From Peptostreptococcaceae bacterium (lineage in GTDB: Bacteria; Bacillota; Clostridia; Peptostreptococcales; Anaerovoracaceae), in assembly GCA_016650115.1 (NCBI GenBank), contig JAENWI010000011.1, positions 1-18,125 of the forward strand: DNA of 18,125 nt, written 5' to 3'. The notes under the pieces are model-generated. The model saw nothing but the letters and a program-made list of their open reading frames with translations, did not search any database and was not told the DNA's origin. Each line of letters opens with the position of its first letter. The first letter of the stretch is position 1. The position numbers and the translations under genes are program-made. This document shows positions 1 through 6,783 of this stretch, in pieces.

Positions 1-141
1 AAACATCCCAGAGTGCCTATATATTCTTTAGTAACGTAGCCCTTATCTCAGGGCTTAGGCTAATCAATCGGGCTTACAGAGGACTATGTCCCGTGCAAGC
101 CCCGTCTATAGCGACAAAGTCGTTTAGGCGGGGTAATTGAC
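1..141 (+). mobile_element. Right end of an IS200/IS605-family (tnpB/IS1341-type) element, including the 3' part of its presumed omega RNA
   Basis: Seen: a strong hairpin at 99-133 (CCCCGTCTA... pairing with ...TTTAGGCGGGG, with GCGAC/GTCGT inside) is followed by TAATTGAC, with TTGAC at 137-141. Upstream are further small hairpins (AGCCC/GGGCT at about 38-55; GGAC/GTCC at 81-90). A subterminal hairpin followed by TTGAC matches the right end and cleavage site known for ISDra2-like IS200/IS605 elements, so I place the element boundary at 141/142. In this family the 3' end of the element encodes the scaffold of the TnpB guide RNA, and flanking DNA supplies the guide. No tnpB coding sequence can be confirmed: frame 1 closes with TAG at 37-39, which could be the tnpB stop but is too short to recognise. 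A nearly identical copy, inverted, lies at 18081-18125. It could instead be a non-autonomous derivative. Confidence 0.65.
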
Positions 142-148
142 AAAATAC

Positions 149-1216
149 CTACTTTAAACCGGCTTTTAAAAAGCCATCAAGTGAGTTAACGGGAAATTCT
201 CTAATTTCCGAAGAACCAATTTTTGTTGGTAAAATCAAATTGATGTTTGATCCTCCTCTTTTCTTGTCACTCAAAATTACCGGCAAGAGTTCTTCGGAGG
301 TAAAGGATGTTTCTGTAATAAAGCCATGTTTCTTGAGGATATCAATGATTAATGACAGACTTTGAAGATCAGTGTATCCGAAATTATGGGAAGCCTTCGT
401 GATAAGAGCAATTCCTGTTGCCACTGCATGCCCGTGAGAAATTTTATAATTGCTGCATTTCTCAATGGCGTGCCCAATAGTATGGCCAAGATTCAAGAGT
501 TGTCTAACACCCTTATCACGTTCGTCCTCCATTACTAAGGTCGCCTTAAGCTTAATGCAGGAGTAAACGATATCCTCCAGCTTGTCATAAGATGCTGTTA
601 TCGGCGCATCTGTATATATTTTTTCAAATAGATTTTTATTTAAAATTATACCATATTTAATCGCTTCCGCTACACCATCCAGAAAAATTTCAGCACTCAA
701 AGTTTTAAATGTAGCTGTATCGCAAAAAACTAGACTTGGCTGCCAGAAAGTGCCTGCCAGGTTTTTGCCCTGGCTTAAATTTATTCCGGTTTTCCCGCCG
801 ACGGATGAGTCAACTGCTGCAAGTAATGTGGTTGGAACCTGAATAAACTTTATCCCACGAAGATACGTGGAAGCGGTAAACCCTGCCAGATCTCCTGCGA
901 CGCCTCCCCCTAAACCGATAATGCCATCTGTTCGGGAAAACTTATTTTCAGCAAGAAATTCCAGACACCTGCCATAGGTATCGAGGGATTTGGAAGCCTC
1001 GCCAGTGGGAAATGAATATCTGTAGACATCGAAGCCGGAATTGCTCAAAATATCAAAAACTGAATCTCCATATAAAAGATTCACAGTATCGTCGGTAATA
1101 ATGCAAAGCTTACAGGGTGCAAAGATTTCAAGGGTATAAGCTCCCAATTCGCCTAAAATATTTTTACCGATAAGAACGTCATATCTCTCATTTGTGTTGA
1201 TACTTATTTTTTTCAT
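149..1216 (-). CDS. aroB: 3-dehydroquinate synthase
   Basis: Converts DAHP to 3-dehydroquinate, the second step of the shikimate pathway, in the cytoplasm, using NAD+ and a divalent metal. The 355-residue protein is full length for AroB. It shows the glycine-rich NAD-binding stretch GGGVAGDLAGF (about 103-113), the following PTTLLAAVDSSVGGKTGIN active-site segment (about 128-146), LDGVAEAIKYG with the metal-ligand Glu, and the two metal-ligand His regions NLGHTIGHAIE and SHGHAVATG. The ATG at 1216 has an upstream AAAGGG ribosome-binding site. It is the last visible gene of the aroF-tyrA-aroB operon, 122 nt after tyrA, and may also have a weak promoter of its own. The stop codon lies only 8 bp from the boundary of the IS200/IS605-type element, so any downstream aro genes have been separated from it. 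Confidence 0.96.
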   Translation of the reverse strand: MKKISINTNERYDVLIGKNILGELGAYTLEIFAPCKLCIITDDTVNLLYGDSVFDILSNSGFDVYRYSFPTGEASKSLDTYGRCLEFLAENKFSRTDGIIGLGGGVAGDLAGFTASTYLRGIKFIQVPTTLLAAVDSSVGGKTGINLSQGKNLAGTFWQPSLVFCDTATFKTLSAEIFLDGVAEAIKYGIILNKNLFEKIYTDAPITASYDKLEDIVYSCIKLKATLVMEDERDKGVRQLLNLGHTIGHAIEKCSNYKISHGHAVATGIALITKASHNFGYTDLQSLSLIIDILKKHGFITETSFTSEELLPVILSDKKRGGSNINLILPTKIGSSEIREFPVNSLDGFLKAGLK

Positions 1217-1338
1217 TGAAAACCCTTTCTTCCTTAGTATTTTAAATAGTTAGTTAAGTAATATTATCTACATTATATCAAAGATATACGAGAAGAGGAA
1301 TAATATGAAAAAGAAAAATTACCTGGCAGTTTTGAATT
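1217..1338 (-). promoter_or_regulatory. tyrA-aroB intergenic gap with a possible extended -10 promoter for aroB
   Basis: On the minus strand the gap reads TTTGATATAATG, giving an extended -10 (TGA-TATAAT; forward coordinates 1272-1280) about 60 nt upstream of aroB. No convincing -35 box is seen at the expected distance. The 122-nt gap is long compared with the other spacings in this operon, so a secondary promoter is reasonable, but the AT-richness makes a chance match possible. Confidence 0.3.
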
Positions 1339-2181
1339 CTAAATAGAATCGCCGTCAATCTTAATCTTCAGATCTGATCCTTCTTTCAAAAGTGCTTTTA
1401 AAGCAGGCTCATCACTTGACTCTAAAGCCTTTTGGTAAAGAGTTAAACTTTCAATCAAACCTCTTATTTCTGACACCAAAAACCTTTTGTTGTCGATGAA
1501 CAGTTCGCTCCACATATTTTCATTTAGTTTTGCCACTCTTGTCAAATCCACATAGCTCCCTGCGGAAAACCCTTCATGAAGCATGGCGGTGGGGCTCTTC
1601 ACATAAGCATTAGAAACAACGTGTGCAAGTTGAGAAGTAAATGCAATTACCTCATCATGCTCGGCCGGTGTTGCTATTTGAGTATTTGTAAAACCGATGG
1701 AAACAGAAAGCTTTTTAATCAGTTCGACTTTTTCAATTGGCGTTCCCTTCAATGGAGTGATAACCATTGATGCCTTATCAAATAAAGCCTTTTCGGAATA
1801 ATTAAAACCCGAATGTGTTGTTCCAGCCATCGGATGAGCCCCCATGAAGCAAAACCCGTTTTTCTTTGCAATAGGCTCTAAGGCATTACAAATATAAGAT
1901 TTTACACCACAGGTATCCATAACGACAGCATCTTTATTGAATAGATGACTATGATCCGTGATGTACTGTATAGTATCCTTAGGATAAAGTGCAACAATAA
2001 CCACCTGGCAATCTTGAAGATGTTCCTCTACCAGAGGAACATCAATTGCATTGAGTAAAAGAGCTTTATGGACAACGGTGGGATCAATGTCATGTCCTAA
2101 AACATAATGCTCTGTATTTTCTTTTATCGCTTTGGCGATTGAACCGCCAATGAGTCCTAAACCAATAATTCCTATTTTCAT
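1339..2181 (-). CDS. tyrA: Prephenate dehydrogenase
   Basis: Oxidative decarboxylation of prephenate to 4-hydroxyphenylpyruvate, the committed step to tyrosine, in the cytoplasm. The N-terminal Rossmann fold has GLGLIGGS (7-14), with Asp31 at the end of the second strand, suggesting NAD+ rather than NADP+. The family motif GAHPMAG (114-120) holds the conserved active-site His116, followed by TTHSG. At 280 residues it is the short, monofunctional form: neither a chorismate mutase domain nor a C-terminal ACT domain is present, so feedback by tyrosine through an ACT domain is not expected. Control by transcription through the Tyr/Phe leader upstream of aroF would therefore matter. The ATG at 2181 is preceded by AAGGGG, and the gene starts 12 nt after the aroF stop, so the two are surely co-transcribed. 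Confidence 0.95.
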   Translation of the reverse strand: MKIGIIGLGLIGGSIAKAIKENTEHYVLGHDIDPTVVHKALLLNAIDVPLVEEHLQDCQVVIVALYPKDTIQYITDHSHLFNKDAVVMDTCGVKSYICNALEPIAKKNGFCFMGAHPMAGTTHSGFNYSEKALFDKASMVITPLKGTPIEKVELIKKLSVSIGFTNTQIATPAEHDEVIAFTSQLAHVVSNAYVKSPTAMLHEGFSAGSYVDLTRVAKLNENMWSELFIDNKRFLVSEIRGLIESLTLYQKALESSDEPALKALLKEGSDLKIKIDGDSI

Positions 2182-2193
2182 TTCGGGTACCCC

Positions 2194-3207
2194 TTAATTA
2201 TTCGTTTTATAAGCAAATGGCCTGATGGCTTCAATTGCTTTAACTAATTCTGTAAATGCTTCCGGTTTTAAGGATTGAGGCCCGTCAGACATAGCATGCT
2301 CTGGATCGTTATGAACCTCTATCATCAGCCCATCAGCGCCTGCGGCAACAGCGGCGAGGGACATAGGAGCAACAAGTTTGTATAGCCCTGTTCCATGGCT
2401 TGGATCTACTATTACAGGCAAATGGGTCAAGGATTTCAGCAGTGGAACCGCAGATAAATCCAAAGTATTTCTTGTCGCGGTTTCAAAGGTCCTTATGCCT
2501 CTTTCACAAAGAATGACTTTAGAATTACCTCCTGAAAGAATATATTCTGCACTCATTAAAAGTTCTTCTAAGGTACTTGATAATCCTCTTTTAAGAAGAA
2601 TTGGCTTATCCATTCTTCCGAGTTCTTTGAGTAACTCGAAATTTTGCATATTCCTTGCGCCCACCTGAATAATATCAACTTCTTCAAACAAAGGCAGCTG
2701 AGAAATATCCATCACTTCCGTAACAATTGGAAGACCAGTTTGAGCCTTCGCTTCCAAAAGCAGACTGATTCCCTCACCACGCATACCCTGGAAAGAATAA
2801 GGGGAAGACCTTGGCTTAAAAGCCCCACCTCTAAGGATGTTTGCTCCGGCATTTTTCACTTGATTTGCCACGAGACAGATTTGTTCTTTTGATTCAACGG
2901 AGCAGGGACCTCCCATGATTTGAAAATGACCACCGCCAATTTTATGCCCGCCGATATCTATGATTGTATCAGCAGGATGGAACTTGCGGTTTGCATTTTT
3001 ATAAGGTTCTGTGATTCTTTTTACCGTTTCGACAATGTCAAGTGCTCGGATTAAATCCATATCAACAGAAGATGTGTCGCCGATCAACCCCATGATGGTT
3101 GTGCTTTCGCCTTTGCTCTCGTGGATATGCAAACCCATACTCAGCAGCCAGCTTCTAAGATTTTCGAGTTGTCTTTGTTCCGGGTTGTTTTTTAAAATAA
3201 TTATCAT
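2194..3207 (-). CDS. aroF: 3-deoxy-7-phosphoheptulonate (DAHP) synthase, class I beta, with N-terminal regulatory domain
   Basis: Condenses phosphoenolpyruvate and erythrose 4-phosphate, the first step of the aromatic pathway. From the chosen ATG at 3207 (AGAGG seven nt upstream) the protein has 337 residues, the size of the Thermotoga maritima type. Residues 1 to about 70 resemble the ferredoxin/ACT-like regulatory domain of that type, which in the known enzyme closes over the active site when Tyr or Phe binds. The catalytic barrel follows: IMGGPCSVES with metal-ligand Cys102, KPRSSPYSFQG (131-141) for phosphate binding, GARNMQN, and VDPSHGTG near the end. The frame is open upstream to 3300, but that part is the attenuator terminator hairpin and its T tract and is not expected to be translated. 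First gene of aroF-tyrA-aroB. The symbol aroF is used generically; aroG or aroA(G) are also used for this class. Confidence 0.94.
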   Translation of the reverse strand: MIIILKNNPEQRQLENLRSWLLSMGLHIHESKGESTTIMGLIGDTSSVDMDLIRALDIVETVKRITEPYKNANRKFHPADTIIDIGGHKIGGGHFQIMGGPCSVESKEQICLVANQVKNAGANILRGGAFKPRSSPYSFQGMRGEGISLLLEAKAQTGLPIVTEVMDISQLPLFEEVDIIQVGARNMQNFELLKELGRMDKPILLKRGLSSTLEELLMSAEYILSGGNSKVILCERGIRTFETATRNTLDLSAVPLLKSLTHLPVIVDPSHGTGLYKLVAPMSLAAVAAGADGLMIEVHNDPEHAMSDGPQSLKPEAFTELVKAIEAIRPFAYKTNN

Positions 3208-3262
3208 ATCAATACCTCTTTCTGATAGATATAAGGACCAGTTATGCTGATCATTATTAAAC

Positions 3263-3297
3263 AAAAAAGCTTCACAAGTGAATTTCACCTGTGAAGC
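3263..3297 (-). terminator. Attenuator (intrinsic terminator) in the aroF leader
   Basis: Minus strand: GCTTCACA (3297-3290) pairs with TGTGAAGC (3276-3269), and inner GTGA/TCAC extends the stem. A run of six T follows (forward A run 3263-3268). It lies between the leader peptide stop (3335) and the aroF start (3207). A competing pairing is visible: GAATTTC in the leader ORF (3365-3359) is complementary to GAAATTC in the 5' part of the terminator (3286-3280), with a further CTG/CAG (3357-3355 with 3291-3289). Confidence 0.85.
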
Positions 3298-3315
3298 CAT
3301 ACTCTTTATTTTTCG

Positions 3316-3335
3316 AAATTTCCAACTGGAAATTT
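3316..3335 (-). promoter_or_regulatory. Hairpin directly after the leader-peptide stop codon
   Basis: AAATTTC/GAAATTT with inner CA/TG forms a short palindromic hairpin that begins at the leader stop codon. It sits between the leader ORF and the terminator. It may act as a pause or protector structure in attenuation, and the leader segment GAATTTC could also pair with its 3' arm. Role inferred. Confidence 0.45.
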
Positions 3336-3439
3336 TATGAGAGCGCTTTTGCAGCAGCGAAATTCAAACCAAACCCACCTGTAAAATAGTAAGTGTAGTT
3401 AAAATAATAATAAGCTGCATTTTTTGCGATCTTTAACAT
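3335..3439 (-). CDS. Tyr/Phe-rich leader peptide of the aroF-tyrA-aroB operon
   Basis: A 34-codon ORF with ATG at 3439 and a perfect AAGGAG seven nt upstream (forward CTCCTT 3447-3452), ending with TAA at 3335. Residues 10-19 read YYYFNYTYYF, and two further Phe follow at 23 and 27: six Tyr and four Phe in total. It is preceded by a promoter and followed by an intrinsic terminator just before aroF. This is the arrangement of ribosome-mediated attenuation, as known for the phe, his and trp leaders of enteric bacteria. The expected logic is that lack of charged tRNA-Tyr or tRNA-Phe stalls the ribosome on the cluster, leaving GAATTTC (codons 26-27) free to pair with the terminator's 5' arm, so transcription continues. 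Normal translation to the stop codon covers that segment and the terminator forms. The peptide itself probably has no other function. Not known to me as a described leader. Confidence 0.85.
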   Translation of the reverse strand: MLKIAKNAAYYYFNYTYYFTGGFGLNFAAAKALS

Positions 3440-3472
3440 TTCAATTCTCCTTAGAAACATCTCGTTTGAATT

Positions 3473-3500
3473 ATTATAACATAATATAATTTAATTGCAA
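3473..3500 (-). promoter_or_regulatory. Promoter of the aromatic operon leader
   Basis: Minus strand: TTGCAA (-35, 3500-3495), 16-bp spacer, TATAAT (-10, 3478-3473). It is placed to start transcription about 20-30 nt before the leader-peptide ribosome-binding site. A short palindrome TGGGTTAACCCA at 3526-3537, overlapping the ilvN stop and followed on the minus strand by a T-rich stretch, may weakly terminate the upstream operon. Confidence 0.65.
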
Positions 3501-3529
3501 CTAAAAACCAAACAAAACAAACAAGTGGG

Positions 3530-4018
3530 TTAACCCATGAAACTGGAACCTTTCTGTACGGCAATAAGACCAGTTCGGGCGACTTCCAAAATGCTGTAAG
3601 GTCTAAGCATGTTTTGAAATAGCTCGACTCGGGCTGGTGTGTCAGCAAGCTCAACAGTTACTGTAGTAGATGAAATATCCTCAATCTTGGCATTCATAAT
3701 ATCGCAAAGGTCTTTTATTTCACCTCTTGTTTTTGAACTGGCATTCAGTTTAATGATGATTAACTCTTTACCAACAACATTCTCTTCTTTAATTTCTCTG
3801 ACTTTAATAACGCAGACAAGTTTGTTCAGTTGCTTTTCCACCTGATCTACAGCACTGTTACCCCCATCAACAATCATCGTTATTCGGGAAATACTTTCAT
3901 CATCAGTAACACCTACAGCAAGACTTTCAATGTTAAAAGCTCTTCTTGCAAAAAGTCCTGTAATTTTATTAAGAACACCTGCCTGGTTTTCTACTAAAAC
4001 AGATAGTACGTGTTTCAT
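3530..4018 (-). CDS. ilvN: Acetolactate (acetohydroxyacid) synthase small regulatory subunit, copy 1
   Basis: Regulatory partner of the AHAS large subunit, conferring activation and valine feedback. The 162 residues have the usual length. An N-terminal ACT domain (SVLVENQAGVLNKITGLF, about 6-23, then ARRAFNIESLAVG) is followed by a C-terminal ALS_ss domain ending in LEVARTGLIAVQKG. Gly14, equivalent to Gly14 of E. coli IlvH in the valine-binding loop, is present. The usual Gly of the RRGFNI motif is Ala here (RRAFNI). The start lies 1 nt after the ilvB stop, with AGGTGA inside the end of ilvB as ribosome-binding site, so the pair is translationally coupled. It is the last gene of the leuACDB-ilvBN operon. 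Named ilvN generically (ilvH is equivalent). Confidence 0.93.
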   Translation of the reverse strand: MKHVLSVLVENQAGVLNKITGLFARRAFNIESLAVGVTDDESISRITMIVDGGNSAVDQVEKQLNKLVCVIKVREIKEENVVGKELIIIKLNASSKTRGEIKDLCDIMNAKIEDISSTTVTVELADTPARVELFQNMLRPYSILEVARTGLIAVQKGSSFMG

Positions 4019-4019
4019 A

Positions 4020-5657
4020 TCAAATCACCTCATCCATTGTCTTTGTACCTTCATCTGGAGATACTATACATTCAAGAAGAAACGGTCCTTTGTGTTTCAG
4101 CATTTCATCTATTGCTCCGGCCATGTCTTCATCGGCGATAATGCATCTGCTTTTTACGCCAAAGGCACTTGCCAGTATTTGAAAATCCGGATTAGCAGGA
4201 AGAGTAACACAAAAGTTTTTATAGCATTCTATTCTTTGAAGCTCACAAACCATACCAAGAGTATGATTGTTCACCAGTATAATTTTTAAATCCAGACAGT
4301 TTTCAGCCATGGTTGAAAGTTCATTAAACATCATTTGAAAGCTTCCGTCGCCGCATATAACAAGAGTTTGCCTGTCAGGGTTAGCGATTTTCGCACCGAT
4401 TGCGGCAGGAAGGGAGTAACCCATTGTACCCAAACCACCGGTTGTCAAAAAACGACCATTTTGGATGTTTAGATATCTGGCAGCCCAGATTTGATTCTGG
4501 CCGACATCAGCCACTACAATGGCATCTTCTTGAATTTGAAGACCAAGTTCTCTCATAAGCCGTTTTGGGCCAATGGTGTTTTGCCTTGCTGAAGCTATTT
4601 TGGATTTTTCTGTCAATGCTGCCGAGCATAATATCTCCAGCCAGGGTTTGCAGTCAGCCTTTGGTTTTTCTTCAAGAAGCTTTGCAAGCACCAGTTTAAT
4701 GTCTCCAACAAGAGGAATTGTAGTTGAAACGTTTTTGCCGATTTCTGCGGGATCTATGTCTATATGGATGGTTTTAGCTTTTTTGGCTACATTCCATGAG
4801 GAGGTAAAAGCTCTGTCGCCAACTCTTGCACCAATAATAACAATAAGATCGGTTTCGTTTAAAGCCTTATTGGCGGTTATGTGCCCAAAAGACCCTATCA
4901 TGCCTAAATTCATGGGATGCGCAGAAGGAAGTGCGCCCACCCCCATCATAGTTGTTACAACAGGCACGCCAGCCTCCTCTGAAAGCCTTATGGCTAAATC
5001 TCTTGCATCAGCACTGAAAACACCTCCGCCAAGACAAAGAAGGGGCCTTTCAGCGTCGGATATCGTTTCTGCAACCTTTTTTATCTGCTTTGCATTTCCT
5101 TCAGTTGTAGGTTTGTAACCCCTTAAATTTACAGTTTCGGGGTATGTAAAATTCAGCATATGCTTTTGAATATCTACAGGAACATCTATTAATACAGGTC
5201 CGGGTCTTCCGCTTTGAGCTATGTAAAAAGCCTCCTTAAATATTCTTGGAATATCATTGGCATCTTTAATTAAGTAACTATGTTTAATAAAAGGAGCAAC
5301 AGCGCCAGTTGTATCTATTTCCTGAAAAACATCTCTTCCCAGCAGATTGCTGTTTACCTGGCCGGTTATGGCAACCATAGGAATACTATCCATATAAGCT
5401 GTTGCAATCGCTGTGAACAAATTAGAAGCACCGGGACCTGAGGTAACAAGGCAAACCCCAACCTTTCCGGTTGTTCTTGAATAGCCTGAAGCCATATGCC
5501 CTGCATTTTGCTCCTGACGTACTAAGATATGTTTAATTGTATCAACATTGGATAGTTCTTCATAAAAGTGATGGATGGCAGCACCAGGGTATCCGAATAT
5601 TGTGGTAACTCCTTCTGCTTCTAGACAACGTCTCATTGCCTCTGCGCCTGTAATCAT
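4020..5657 (-). CDS. ilvB: Acetolactate synthase large catalytic subunit, copy 1 (divergent)
   Basis: ThDP-, FAD- and Mg-dependent enzyme joining two pyruvates to acetolactate (valine, leucine) or pyruvate and 2-ketobutyrate (isoleucine). 545 residues, slightly short. The order is the N-terminal pyrimidine-binding domain with catalytic Glu49 in RQEQNAGHMASGYSR and SGPGASN, then RDVFQE and IKHS, the central FAD domain, and the C-terminal ThDP motif GDGSF (from 436) to VNN (about 463-465). Differences from typical AHAS: after LGMV the usual QWQ/QWE reads ELQ, so the conserved Trp is Leu473; the usual GMHG is GSFG; and the usual C-terminal PM(I/V)P tail is missing. Transcribed with leuACDB, 29 nt after leuB, with GAGGGGG upstream of the ATG. 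Most likely an AHAS, given the following ilvN, but with altered substrate preference; a related ThDP enzyme is less likely. Confidence 0.9.
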   Translation of the reverse strand: MITGAEAMRRCLEAEGVTTIFGYPGAAIHHFYEELSNVDTIKHILVRQEQNAGHMASGYSRTTGKVGVCLVTSGPGASNLFTAIATAYMDSIPMVAITGQVNSNLLGRDVFQEIDTTGAVAPFIKHSYLIKDANDIPRIFKEAFYIAQSGRPGPVLIDVPVDIQKHMLNFTYPETVNLRGYKPTTEGNAKQIKKVAETISDAERPLLCLGGGVFSADARDLAIRLSEEAGVPVVTTMMGVGALPSAHPMNLGMIGSFGHITANKALNETDLIVIIGARVGDRAFTSSWNVAKKAKTIHIDIDPAEIGKNVSTTIPLVGDIKLVLAKLLEEKPKADCKPWLEILCSAALTEKSKIASARQNTIGPKRLMRELGLQIQEDAIVVADVGQNQIWAARYLNIQNGRFLTTGGLGTMGYSLPAAIGAKIANPDRQTLVICGDGSFQMMFNELSTMAENCLDLKIILVNNHTLGMVCELQRIECYKNFCVTLPANPDFQILASAFGVKSRCIIADEDMAGAIDEMLKHKGPFLLECIVSPDEGTKTMDEVI

Positions 5658-5686
5658 ATAATAACCCCCTCGTAGTTAAATATTGT

Positions 5687-6760
5687 TTAAGTGATTTCTT
5701 TTAAAATTAAATCGCCGGCTTCTTTTGTCCCAATAGGTTTACTACCGGGACTCATAATGTCTGGTGTTCTGTATCCTTTTGCAAGAATGGCTTTTACGGC
5801 CTTCTCGACCGCTTCGGCTTCTATCGTAAGCCCAAAAGTATATTTCAGCATCATTGCCGCTGAAAGAATGGTTGCCATTGGATTAGCTTTATTCAGACCT
5901 GCAATGTCAGGAGCAGAGCCGTGAATTGGTTCGTACATCCCAAAGTTGCCTTGAGCAAGACTTGCGGAAGGAAGCATTCCGATTGATCCGGTAATCATAC
6001 TGGCCTCATCAGAAAGTATATCACCAAAAATATTGCTTGTTACAATGACATCAAACTGTTTCGGGTTTCTGACCAGCTGCATGGCAGCATTGTCAACATA
6101 CATATGTTCCAAAGTGACTTCAGGATAATCCTTAGACACTTCATTGACGACCCTTCTCCATAGTCTTGAACTTTCCAGTACGTTTGCCTTGTCCACACTG
6201 CATAGCTTTCGGCTTCTTTTCATTGCCATATCAAATGCTACAACCGCTATTCTTCGGACCTCTTCTTCGGCATATTGTTCAACATCGTATGCGGCAAGAC
6301 CCATATCTGTTTGCTTAAAACCTTTTTCCCCAAAATATATGCCACCTGTTAATTCTCTTACAACAACGAGATCCATTCCACCTTCTACAATTTCCTGTTT
6401 TAAGGGGCAGGCTTCTGCCAGTTCTTCAAAAAGAATTGCTGGTCTGATATTCGCAAATAAACCAAGTTCTTTACGTAGCCCTAGCAGTGCTCTCTCTGGT
6501 CTTTGGTCACCTGGGAGGACATCCCATTTCCAGCCGCCTACAGCACCAAGAAGAACTGCATCACTTGATTTGCACACTGCGATGGTTTCTTTTGGTAGAC
6601 ATTCTCCGGCAACATCGATTGCAGCGCCTCCGGCAAGGACTGTTTCGTATTCAAAATGATGGTTATAAACCTGACCTATTTTATCTAAAACTCTAACCGC
6701 CTGTTGCACAACATCTGGACCAATGCCATCTCCCGGAACAAGTGCTAACTTAATATTCAT
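5687..6760 (-). CDS. leuB: 3-isopropylmalate dehydrogenase
   Basis: NAD-dependent oxidative decarboxylation of 3-isopropylmalate to 2-ketoisocaproate, the third stage of leucine synthesis. The 357 residues match the family. The start LALVPGDGIGPDVV, the substrate-binding region with VVRELTGGIYFG, the metal/substrate stretch DNAAMQLVRNPKQFDVIVTSN with DILSDEAS, and the NAD-binding loop EPIHGSAPDIAG are all present. The ATG at 6760 has AAGGAG upstream. It lies 23 nt after leuD and 29 nt before ilvB in the leucine operon. Confidence 0.96.
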   Translation of the reverse strand: MNIKLALVPGDGIGPDVVQQAVRVLDKIGQVYNHHFEYETVLAGGAAIDVAGECLPKETIAVCKSSDAVLLGAVGGWKWDVLPGDQRPERALLGLRKELGLFANIRPAILFEELAEACPLKQEIVEGGMDLVVVRELTGGIYFGEKGFKQTDMGLAAYDVEQYAEEEVRRIAVVAFDMAMKRSRKLCSVDKANVLESSRLWRRVVNEVSKDYPEVTLEHMYVDNAAMQLVRNPKQFDVIVTSNIFGDILSDEASMITGSIGMLPSASLAQGNFGMYEPIHGSAPDIAGLNKANPMATILSAAMMLKYTFGLTIEAEAVEKAVKAILAKGYRTPDIMSPGSKPIGTKEAGDLILKEIT

Positions 6761-6783
6761 ATTTGTTTCTCCTTGCTTTCTTC

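Noticed and set aside
1305..1346. Plus-strand 13-codon ORF with a GAAGAGG ribosome-binding site, antisense to the tyrA-aroB gap
   Set aside because: It has no partner gene, terminator or clear promoter on that strand and overlaps the tyrA stop. Most likely chance in AT-rich DNA.
3208..3300. Upstream 31-codon extension of aroF (starting MASQVKFTC)
   Set aside because: It is encoded by the attenuator terminator and its T tract. A good ribosome-binding site precedes the ATG at 3207, and the protein from there has the exact length of its family.
3451..3654. Minus-strand 67-codon ORF overlapping the end of ilvN in another frame
   Set aside because: It overlaps the conserved end of ilvN and the aro promoter, and shows no recognisable domain.
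4573..5118. Long plus-strand ORF opposite ilvB copy 1
   Set aside because: A shadow of the conserved minus-strand gene: no ribosome-binding site or recognisable domain.
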